DNA of 64,000 nucleotides. It comes from Aphrophora alni (Eukaryota > Arthropoda > Insecta > Hemiptera > Aphrophoridae). The notes beneath the pieces are model-generated. The model did not search any database. It was not told the DNA's origin and saw nothing but the letters and a program-made list of their open reading frames with translations. The translations under genes and the position numbers were made by a program. Of this stretch, positions 12,401 through 24,400 are shown piece after piece. Every line of letters begins with the position of its first letter. Position 1 is the stretch's first letter. Where the stretch lies: the NCBI GenBank assembly GCA_963513935.1, contig OY740770.1, positions 87,703,267 through 87,767,266 of the forward strand, given 5' to 3'.

Positions 12401-15400
12401 GAATACTTTTATCTTAAAATTACATTTTATTTTCAGAAATACCAAGGTTTTTTAATTTTTATTAATTTTGAAAAATTTTAAATTCTTCATTCAAATATGC
12501 CGTAACGTCTGTTAGTTAATATGAAATAACAGTACTAGATATGTATTGCATACAACTTGTATTACAACTACATATCCTTATACATTATTATTTCACATTT
12601 TCAAAATTCATAAAAAATGATTTTTCAATTCAAAATCCGCCGACATAGGAATTTACTGTTAGAACAAGCCGGTAAGAGTTGACCTTGGACCATTTCATAG
12701 TTCAATCTCACCGACCGGCTATAAGCAGTAAAAAGTTCTACAAAACATCCAAACCTTGCATTGGGATTATTTTTTGATATTTTTCTTTTTTGACCAAAAC
12801 ATAACCCCATACAACGAATTTCCGTTGTAGCTCCCTCCTTATGTCAGCCACGTTGAAATATTTTCAATATTTCATGAGTTATGACATAACATACGATACC
12901 CCATATTTAAACTTCAACAATCTTCAAAATTAATCTCACCTTGTTACCCTGTTCTGCCTTTTCTGCTCCTAGATTTCTAACATAATACATGACATATCTT
13001 TATATTATACATTAATTCATGACATTTATTTATAATATTAATTGATTGTTTATAATTGTTTTTTAATTGTTTTTCTTATAATTATTCAGTTCACTTCACT
13101 TTTCACACTATATTGGGACCTAACACTTTCCTGAGATAACTTGACATTATATAATCTCCATACCTTAACTTCTGGCTAGTCTCTATTAATAACAAAGTTA
13201 CCCCAGTCAAAACGCTTTAATTTCAATTTTAATTTTAATTAATTTACTGTTTTCCCTTAGTCAACTTACCCCTTTATTTTTTACTTTAAAATTTCCCCTT
13301 TGATTTTTTATTAGTTATTATTATTAAAATTTTTTATTTTAAATTATTTACTTTTTCTAAAAATTTTTTGTTAGGCTTTTTCGTCTGAACTTGCTGAATC
13401 CAATGATGTAACACTTAATCTGGTCCTGATTTTAATTACAAATTTTCTCTGTTGTAATTTAGTATAATTGTCGACATGCCATTCCCTTTGTATTCTTGCG
13501 ACTTTGTTCCGTTAGCCGACTGACAGCAGACATCCTAAGTCAATATTGTCTTCCTTGACCTAGTCAACACAACCTTGCTTCCGTTACTCATTGAATCTAA
13601 ATATTATGTTTTTAATCTGCTTACGGTTTCATTCATTAGGGCTGGTTTCCCGTTATGACATCAAACCTGTTTTTAGTATGCATCTGGATATTTAATTGAG
13701 TCTTGCAGCATGTTAAATCCATCAACCTATTATTCTCATTTATTATTCAGCTTAATTATACTATATCTTGAATTTGCTTATAACTATTAGTCATTTTCTT
13801 TTAAACGTTGTATGCTTATATTTCTTTTTACATTTATACAGGGTTTTCATAATTCATGTCCTATCCCAAACACTTGTTTATTTTAATTTTAAATTTTAAT
13901 TCATGCTCCATAATAGATTCGTAAATCCTTTATATCATATTTCCCTTTAATTTTATTATTGTTTATATTTTTTACTATGAAAGTCTTACTACCTACTTTA
14001 TTTACAATTTCAAATGGACCTGTATCTTATAATTTCTATTATTTTTCCAAAATAAATCCTTACAGCTAAACATATTTTTCATTATACAGTATAATTTGTT
14101 CCTTCCCAGGTGTCCATAAGCTTTATGTATCTCCATTATTAACTCCGTCTCTATTTCTGCTAGAATCCCTAATTTCCATCTGTTTGTTCCATATTTATAT
14201 AACAATTCATTTTCAACTCTGTAACTTCTATTATAATTATTTATATTACGTTTAATCTTACTACATTTTAAATTTTCGTCTTGTTTAAGCCCAAAGTGTT
14301 GTATTTAATATTATAATCTTAACTTTTTTCTTGGCAAAATAAAGTTTTCTTCGGTTTCATGATAAGGCCGCCATCTTGAAACTTCTGAAATATTTCTTCC
14401 CTTACTTGCTCTCTATAATTTTAATGGAATTGGATAGTTCCTATTTACAAATGTTTTATCTGATCCTAATTTAAGCTCATGTTCATATTTATTGGACAAA
14501 CCTGGAATTTCTGAAAAAATACTTTGGTATTTATTTATTAAATTTTGTAACTGTATTTCCTCTTGCGCTGTAAGAATAATATTATGTGAATAGTCGACTG
14601 AAACATTTCTTATTTACAACCCTTTGTTAGAGTTCGGTTGTTTGTTATCGCTCGACCGTCTACTCTGGACTCTAACCACTTTCTCTTTTCCTAACGGTAT
14701 GGGCTGAATACCGTCGTAAATTTGTCTTCAGTTTCACGTGTGTTCTGTGATAATTCGGACTAAACTTAACACTATAATTTTGCTTGTTTTTATGCGAAGT
14801 ACTCTTATTACTATTATTCAAATTACTTTTATTGTTTCTTCCTTTGTTTAATTTAATTTCATTACGCGATTTATTATTACTTATTGAATTTTTAACATGT
14901 ATGTGGAACTCTTCTTTGTGACGTAGATTTTCTTGTCCGTCCGTCGTGGTGTGTCGTCTTCGGGTTTCGTCAACATCGGTTGTGTCTTTTTCCTTAGAAA
15001 CAGATAATTCTGGATTACAATTACCTGTTTCGTTTATTTTAGTGGATAGTGTTTTTAGTGATTTTGTGTTACAAGTGTGGTTTTTGGATCTAGTTTTATT
15101 TTCACGCGCGTCGATAGACATTCCAGGCAGTACCTTTATCCTACTCTGCATGTCCTTATTATTATATTTTTTATTTAATTGCTTATTCGTCGATTTATTT
15201 TTATTTAATTCCTTATTCGTCGATTTATATTTATTTAATTTATTTTTCTTTTCCTCCTCCGATAAGTATTCAATTCCTTTGAATATCTTATCCCCTTCTT
15301 TACTAACTAAGACCCTGACCGACTCCTGCATACACTGTTCGGGGTTGTCACGTTCTGGTAGTCTCATCCGGTTTTCTATCCACATTTTATCTCTCTCCCT

Positions 15401-18400
15401 CCCTCTTATCAAAGTTTGTTGATTTTTATTGTTAACCAACACTTTGTTATTTCCTGTAATTTTTAATATGCCTTCGGGTTGAATCCTTTTGTCCACATTT
15501 ATCCCCTTAACATTATTTTTAGAATATACAGAATCCTTTTTAAAAATTTTTTCTTTTACTTGACCTTTTGTTTCTACTAATTTTTCATAATATATTATTA
15601 CTTCCTCCTTTTCCACATACAGTTTTATATATCGCTCTTCCATATTAATTTTAGCTTTTAATTCGTACAATACATCACATCCTATTATTATTCTGGACCT
15701 TAAATTTTTTACAATTAATAATTTTAATTCGATTTCTACTTCTTTTATTTTAATTGATATCATAATTTGTTTATTTATTTTATATGGTTTACTTTTAACT
15801 GCAGTTACGATTTCCACCCCAGTTACAGGGAGTTCCAAAATTTCAAGCCCTTCTTTCTTTAACATTAAATATAATTCTTCACTAATTAGTGAAATTTCGG
15901 CTCCTGTATCTATTTCTACCATAACTACATTGTTTCCTAGATTTACGGGTATTTTAGGAGTTTCCTCAATCGGTTTTTCTTTTAAGAAATATTTTTTATC
16001 TTTTTCTAATAAATCCCCTCGTAAATCTAAATGCAATCCTCCGACACACAGTTTAGATGTTTCCTGCGGACTCGGGATTAGTTTTTCCTCTACAATTTGT
16101 TTTGTAGAGACCGAAGCGCCCCTATCTCGCACTCCGTAGTGGAAGCCGCCTTTATCTTTCGTTATTTTCGAATTAAAATTAGAGTTCGTGGGCTGTTTGT
16201 AAACTGGTGGTTCAACATTATGACGCAGATTGTCTCCTGACGTTACATAACTCGATTGTTTACATTCATTTTCTGATTGATTTTCCCTAGAATCACATCT
16301 GTTTTTAATTTTTGACTCGAATGTTAACGATTGACATTTATTATTTTGTTTACTCCCCCCTAATCTATTAGTAGAGTCGTAAACACGATAATTTGGTTTC
16401 TTGCTTCCTCCTATCATATTATTTTTATTATGATGAATGGTTTGTTTATTTTGTAAATTTTCTTTATTAATTTTTTCATTGTTTATTAAATTTCTACTTT
16501 GTTTATTATTTATTATTTTATCCGCAGCCTTAGTGTAATCCGATGGTCTATTAGGTGTCAAAAAGGCCTCTTTTATCCGTTTAAATTCCTAGGCGAGTTA
16601 GGATGGTTTTTTGATGGACCAGGTTTCGAAAGGTTTGGAGGTCGAGGTTTATTTTGGGTGTCACCATAGGATCTCTGGTTAGGGTTATTAGGAAAGGTTT
16701 TGGTTTGCCTATTATCCCTCTCCGGATTGGAATTCCAGTTTCCCCTACGCGATTCCTCCATCGTATCGACACTAGTTAGAAACGTGAGTGCTTCTTGAAT
16801 ATTTTCCATGGGTTTCCCCATACTAGTCATCCTAATATTCTCCCTAAAATGCTGCATAATCGTGAAAATTAAATATTTTTCCGGGATCGGTGGTTCTAAA
16901 TCGCTTGCTTTATTTATAAGTAAACAAAAATATTCGGCTTTGGTCATATTTCCGTTTTCAAAAAATTTCCCATATTCAATTTTATTTCGAACAATTTTTT
17001 GAGATTGCAAGTTCCAATAGTGATCTATAAACAGTTTCTTAAAGTCACTATAACCCATATCCGCGGTTTTCACTACATTCCACCATAACTCAGCATTTGA
17101 TCTTAAATGTCGTTCAACAACCTTTAACTTTTCCTTATCTTCCATTCCCACTTGAATTTCTTCTAATAAATTTTCTATCTGCCTAATAAATTGCATGGGC
17201 CTTTCCTTAGGATTACCCCAAAACTCAACTTTTACATTTTCGTTATCAATTCTATTTATTATTATATTTCTGCTACTAATTCCCCCTAAATTTATTTCCC
17301 CTATTTTTTTATCGATAATTCTAACTTTATTTTCCAACAATTTATTATCTTTTTCCAATTTATCTACTTTAGCATTTACTACTTTACTATTCTCAGCTAA
17401 TGATTCAATTTTCCCATTAACTTCTCTAAACTCCCCCTCCACTTCAGCTTTAAAAACCTCTTGTTGAGCCGCATTATTAGCTACTTCTAATTCTATTCCC
17501 TGAACTCTCCCTTCTATTTTATTCCAGAGTGCCCTTCTTTCTTCTCTTTCCTTCTCCCTTTCTCTGCTCTCCTTCTCCCTCCATTCCTTATCTCTCTTAT
17601 CCCTCATTTCATTTTCCTTTTCTCTTAACGCCCTTTCTTCTTTGTCTCTCTTATCCCTTATTTCATTTTCCTTTTCTCTTAACGCCCTTTCTTCTAGTCT
17701 TTCTTTTTCTCTTAACGCCCTTTCCTCTTGTTTCTCTTTTTCTCTTAACGCCCTTTCATCTTTTTCTCTCTTTTCTAAGTAGGCCATTAACGATTTAGTT
17801 TCTTGAGACTTTTCCGCCATTTTGTTTTTATTTATTTTATTTAATATTTAATATTAAGAGACTTATTAATTATTATTTAATTGATTCTATCTTTATTTAA
17901 TTTATTTATTTTAATCTTTCTATTTTTTATACCCGAATTTAATTATTTAATTATGTTTTATTATTATTATTTTTTATTTATTTCACTCCCTCCCAAATTA
18001 TACAACCAACACAGATCACCAGAATTTAAGGTATGTAGTATACTTATAAACTATACATCTTATACTAAGCATACACATTTAGGTAAAATATACTGTATTT
18101 GTATTCTTTGAAGCCTAGCCTAATTTTCCCAAATAGCAGCTACACTATACAATGCAAACAACCAGTCCGTATTACTTGTCAATAGCACGTACTAATCGCT
18201 TACCCTGTACTTTTTATAACTACTAATTTAAAAACAATTATTCGGGCTTCACCGTATGGGCGCCATCTTCTATCTACAACGAAAAAACTCTACCTTTTTT
18301 AGAGTCAGACTAATTACGCCCCCTATCTTTATTAATACGTAACAGTCTCGAATCCTGAGATTTTTAGCCTACAGGATTCGTTCTCGCGTGACAAAAAGAA

Positions 18401-21400
18401 TAAATTATCCAATCCACTGGAAGTTTTTGGCTTACTATTTTGCTGGCCTGGATTGAATAACTTCTTCGATAATTTGAGTTGCCCCAAATTACCGGTACCC
18501 CCCGTTTTATTTACGACTTCCAGTAACTGTATTTAAGATTACCCTATTTCTCAGGGAGAACACGAATTTACTTTATTTTCGAATTTTAATCTCGCAGGTG
18601 TGTGTCCTTAGGAATACCTTTTTGATACAATATATTTTACCCTTTTTTATAATAACAAACCTGAAAATACATCATATAATTGTGTGACCAATTCTAAATA
18701 AAACACAGATTTAGAGAATAAATAAAAAAATGAATTCTTTTAATTAATTGAAACAAAACAACTGAAATAATAAGCTTGACACAAGTCAACAAAATAAAAT
18801 TCAAAACAATTTCTCTAATAAAGTTAATGGATAACAACTAAATATTTTTTTCTTTTGAGCAGAAGGCAATCACTTAAAACTTTCTTAAAATTGATATATA
18901 TAAAAATTTCTATTTATTTCTGAATTTAAATTATTTAATTTATCAAATTTATTTAACGAAAAAGATTTTTATCCACACATGAGTTTGACATTATCTATTT
19001 TAATACATTTATTAAATTACACACAAAAAAAAATTTATCTCAGGAAAATCAGTGAGACTCTAAAATCGGGCCAATTTTGCCCTTTAAAAAAGGAAATTTG
19101 GATTTTCTCAGACCTTGTCCGCCGTGTTGAAGATCCTGAGTCCTGAGATGCTGATGGTCCTCTGGTGTCTGGTTGGTTGAGTTTAGCGATTAAAGTTGTC
19201 TTATTTTCTCCATGGAGTTTAGAAGGCTGGCTGGTTGTTCGAATCTATCACCTTCTATCGCTCTCGCTGACGCTGTTTTAATACTTTGGCATCGTAACAC
19301 TTAAACTTCTTTATTGAGAATCTTGAGTCGGCAAACTGGCATAGCCACCCCTAGCACTTGTTCAACTATTTTTTAAAAGAGACGTTCGGGCATAGTCACC
19401 CCTAGCACCTGTTCTGCAACTTTTTTACAAGAGACCTCTATGAGATTCGTGCGGCTCTTTTTATAGCCAAAAACTATCGTATATCGATACCAATTTTTTT
19501 CCCTCACTGGACCGATACGATAGTTCCATTTATGGTGTATTTCTATGCAATTTCTTGATTATTTTTGGTGTAGGTGGTTCAGTTATTTATTATTAATTTA
19601 TTTATTACGTTTACCGTTTTTAAATTGTCCTTTTTAATCACTTTGTTCTAATTAATCCTTTAATCTATTTTTGCTGTAAGTTGGTATTTTAGCTCCGCCT
19701 CCAACTACGTCACTTATCCTTGAACATTTAAACCCTGCAACTTGTAACTGGCCGATGAAAAAATCTTCATTGTTTTCCTTTTAATTGTCTATAACACTTT
19801 TCCTAACAGTTTTTGCGTTTTTACGTAACCGGTGTATTGTAGCTCTCGACCGCGGCAATTTCCCGCACTTCGAATGACATTTCTCGGACTATTCATTCGC
19901 CTTCAATAGCTTACGTAAGAATTTGCGTAATTTACAGTTTTTAATTCTTACACCTTTTAAAGTTCTTGCTTTCAAACTTTGTCCCTTTGTTTATTTCGTG
20001 ATTTAAACGCACTAGCCGTGATAACATAATTCTACGACTTCTGGTAGTGATGTAATCCAGTGCGTATTTTCACACCTTTGGGTTTGGGGTTTATTTATTA
20101 ACTGATTTTCCTGAAATTTACACAACTTTTAGATATTAGGTTTTAACCTCTTTTTGCAAAATTTCCACTTCTTATCTTTTTTCCTTTTCATAATATAGCG
20201 TGAAAACCATAACTCTTTTGTTCTAATCAAATTAAAATTTTTAATCATTAATTATAATATAACTTTATTTATTTAATTACTTCTATACAATCCTTTTCTC
20301 AAAATTTATTTTTATTTACTTTTATTAGCTTTTATACCTAACCTTTTCTGCTAACTTTTTAAATATCAATTTTTTCCAAATTTTATCAAGAATACTTTTA
20401 TCTTAAAATTACATTTTATTTTCAGAAATACCAAGGTTTTTTAATTTTTATTAATTTTGAAAAATTTTAAATTCTTCATTCAAATATGCCGTAACGTCTG
20501 TTAGTTAATATGAAATAACAGTACTAGATATGTATTGCATACAACTTGTATTACAACTACATATCCTTATACATTATTATTTCACATTTTCAAAATTCAT
20601 AAAAAATGATTTTTCAATTCAAAATCCGCCGACATAGGAATTTACTGTTAGAACAAGCCGGTAAGAGTTGACCTTGGACCATTTCATAGTTCAATCTCAC
20701 CGACCGGCTATAAGCAGTAAAAAGTTCTACAAAACATCCAAACCTTGCATTGGGATTATTTTTTGATATTTTTCTTTTTTGACCAAAACATAACCCCATA
20801 CAACGAATTTCCGTTGTAGTTCATATGAACAATTTTGCTTTTTCTAGGTCCCCTATCATCTCCTGCAGTTGTGCCAACCTCTCACAAAACACCCTGTATA
20901 TTTTTTAAATTATTTGCTAATTTATTTTCAAAAAGGTGGATTCATGGTATGGTGATTTATGATATGGTACCCTGAATAAATTTGATTTTTTAATTATTTG
21001 ATTTTTCCGCTTATACGTTCTTACTAGCAAGTATTGAATATACAATAATATTTCAAGTGAAAAATATACGACCTAGACTGGGAATCGAACCCAGGACCTT
21101 TGGCTTTACGCGCCAATGTTCTACCAACTGAGCTTATCCTAGTCGCTTCCCAGTACAGGGCGTAGACTTCTCACTTGACTTTACGTTTAATTGCTGCAAT
21201 TTTGAGTTTCCAAATTAATTACCTTGCATATGCGACATTGAAATTAATTTTTACTCATTATATGCGAGAGTAAGCCAACTTTATTAAACAAATCTCATCA
21301 TTAAGGCAGTTGTCTGAAAAAAACTTGAGCTTTCAACTTTCCTTCTGCTTGCAATTGTGATAAGAACAACTGTACCTCATCACGAAGCTCAAACAACCTG

Positions 21401-24400
21401 GCCAGAACATTTACTCTGGATAGCCAACTGACTTCACAATGCAGGAGTAGTTGTTTATGCTCACTCCCCATTTCATCGCACAACACACCAAAGACTCTTG
21501 AGTTTTTAGCTTGGGACTTGATTAAATTTACGATTTTAACAGAATCGTCAAGTTAGTTTTTGAGGTTTTTTCCATTCCTTTCACCGCTAAAGCATCTCTG
21601 TGAATACTACAGTGAACCCATTCAACTAATAGAGAAACTGCCTTAACTTTAGCTGCTACTCCTGAGTAAATGACAGACATGCCACGGGCTCCATTGGTTG
21701 TTACTTCGACACACTTAGACCAATCAATTTAGTTTTCTTTCATAAAACCATCCAAACAGTTCAAAATATCAGCCCCAGTCGTTCTGGTTGGTAAAGGTCT
21801 GCAAAATAACATTTCTTCTTCTACTGATTCATATGATGTTGGTATATGTTATACCGAAACAGCTGTAATGAAGTATTAATAAATACTAAGCATAAGATTG
21901 CTACTAGACGTAAGTAATTTAGTAATAGACTTATTGTAAAGCATTCATAAGGCATTATAGAATTTAGTAAATTTATTTCATATGCTGTTTTATTTAAAAC
22001 CGTAACAATACTTAAATAAACTTTATGTTTGACTTTTTGTAGGTTGACAACAATGTAACAAAGAAAGTAAAACAAGAATTATCTGGCAAAGACTGGGACA
22101 TAATGATCCTTCATTACTTAGGCTTAGATCACATTGGTCATTTAGAAGGACCAAGAAGTCCATTGGTACAGCCCAAACTTCAAGAAATGGATAATATCAT
22201 AAAAATGATATACAATCATTTGCAAAAATATGTGAGTACTTGCTTCTAGTTTATTTAGATACAAAATTTAATAATTGATTGATTACAGGAAAGATTATTT
22301 TTTATGTTGTAGAATTAGTGCAGGAGTGGTTCAAATCCTTTGATAATAACAACCATAATGTTGAAATATACAACAATTCTTACTTGAGGGTAGTAATTAA
22401 ACAACATTACTATTTTAATTATTACTAATTTAAAATTAAAGTATTAATTTAATTCTATTTGTGTAATATGTGTAGCTAATGTAACTTAATTTTGTTTAGA
22501 GGATAATTTAAATAAAACATTACTATGTGTACTTTTAAAATGAGCATTCTGATTAGTACCTTTTTTAAGCATTTTGTCTACTCATACAGAAAAACATAAA
22601 AAAATAATTTTGTCAACCCGTCATTTGTAACATTTCACATTTTCCTGTGGATTAAAATTCAGTTCGGTTGAGAGATGCAGGTAATCAGAAGATTAAACTT
22701 GTTATAAGGTTGTCAGCGATTAGCAGAGTAGTTGATTGATAATTTGGTTTGGACAGCCGATTGTATGATGTGGAGTGTTATAAATTCAAACCAAAGAAAT
22801 AATGATTATGTTAACCATCTTTTATAACGAGCAGAAAAATGCATTGAAGTTGATGGAGACACTTTTGATAATTTACTGTAATTTTATTGAATAAAAAATT
22901 AAAGTTTTTCTGTTTGATTTTACTTTGCACTGTTTTATATAAAAATTAATTTAATCGAACATCTATTCACTTTCTGTATTCCTTATTTGCACCGTTTTGT
23001 TCAGAATTAAATTTTCTATAATTTTTATTGTAAAATTTGATCGAGACTAACTGACATTTTTACAAAAGTTGACAAATAAAAGATGAAAAACGTTTGTTGT
23101 GTAAAATTAAAAAACTTTTACTAAGAAAAAAGGCAATAATTGCATTTAATAATTAGGAGATGTTAATACACAATAATTCTAGAATATAAACACTTTGTGT
23201 TATAATAGTCAAGTAACTAATGCTAAGTTATAACATTGTTATTTAAACAAAAAGCTATTTGAAAATAATTGTTTTATTCTATTGGAGTAAAAAAAGGAGA
23301 ATAGGATAAAGATTAAAAATAAGATTATTAAAGTTAATGTAGATGGGAATTTTTTTATACAGGCCCCCGCAGGGGGATACAGTCTAGTTGCACCTAATAA
23401 GAGGGGGTTGGCATCCCTCGTGGTCCCCAGTCAAGCACTCACAACTCAAAGACTATCACCCATATAAACTTACACCCAGTTCACCTATATACATTTTATT
23501 ACTTCCATTATCTTTACTTGCAGTTTTATCGCAGGGGGTAGAGACAATTATTGAGAGGGGTTTAGCGTCCCTCGCTAAACCCAAGCTATACAAGGGTGGT
23601 ACAATAAAACATCTCCAAATATACAGTATCCTCAAGGTAGGAATATGTCTGGGGTGGAGAAGAAAAGAGAGGCCTTCACACTTTGTTTGTTGCTTTTGCT
23701 TTCAGCGGTACAGCCCCGATAAAAAAATATAGACCTCAGGAGCTTCTGTATAAATGCGTCTCCTACTTTTAATTATTATTTATAATTTATCGTAAATTGT
23801 ACTTGTTAACTTGTTGCAGAGTCATTTTACAGCCTTGTAATATATTATGTTGTTGATTATTTTGTTTGTTATCTAGTTTTTGTATTGTTATTGTTTTTAA
23901 TGCTTTATTTCTATGATTTTAAGGTAAAGCATCTTCTTGCCAAATTTTTGAAGGCGATAATAACCGAAATGATTTTTTGCCTTAAAACTCCAAAAAATAA
24001 AATATTTATACAGGCTATATTTGCTGATGTGTACAAATGCCCACCCTGAATTCATTTGGCAATGAAATAACAACTGATGTGTATACCTTAGTCAAAACTA
24101 GTTTAAAGCTCTCTGCCTAGAGATTTATTTGAACCCTGATACTGAGACTATTATTTATTAAAATCTGCAAACTGAGTTTTTTGGGTGACCTAATCAGATC
24201 AAAGTATTAGTAAAACATAAGTACCGAAAATTAATATAGAAGTTTGTATTAAAAATAAATTTTCTGATTTTTTAAATTTTCTCACATAAAATGAGCCTAA
24301 AACTGCTTCTTTTTTGTATTATTATGATAATGTATCCTGTGATATCTACCAATTTACCAAATGAAATAACAACTTTGTTAATTATTATAAAAATGTGTTT

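Larger units (their letters stand above)
10289..12828 (-). repeat. 3' LTR of the Gypsy-type element (left copy)
   Basis: Begins ACAACG and ends CGTTGT on either strand. It contains a minus-strand TATA box at 11468-11476 and a 51-bp tandem duplication at about 11349-11450. Confidence 0.9.
10289..20817 (-). mobile_element. Gypsy-type LTR retrotransposon, young, internally deleted
   Basis: Two direct repeats of 2540 and 2542 bp flank 5.4 kb of internal DNA transcribed on the minus strand. The internal order from the 5' side is: primer-binding site, Gag, protease ORF, the first part of reverse transcriptase, part of the integrase zinc finger, then non-coding DNA and a polypurine tract. Most of RT and RNase H and the integrase core are missing, so the copy is non-autonomous. 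The LTRs differ by about four substitutions and two homopolymer length changes, which indicates recent insertion. The flanking 5 bp do not match (GGCCG left, AGTTC right), so no target duplication is seen. Confidence 0.9.

Noticed and set aside
12625..12810. 61-codon minus frame, identical at 20614-20799
   Set aside because: Lies inside both LTR copies near the U3 start; no motif, so repeat copying rather than conservation explains the identity.
14946..15422. 158-codon + strand frame
   Set aside because: Shadow of the minus-strand protease ORF; low-complexity hydrophobic translation of a reversed Asn/Lys-rich region.
22660..22880. Possible C-terminus of a transposase (AEKCIEVDGDTFDNLL)
   Set aside because: Suggestive of mariner/IS630-like C-termini, but only one short segment is readable and upstream frames give nothing.
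23388..23732. 114-codon + frame in the GC-richer island
   Set aside because: No recognisable domain; two internally related segments suggest repeat DNA rather than a gene.
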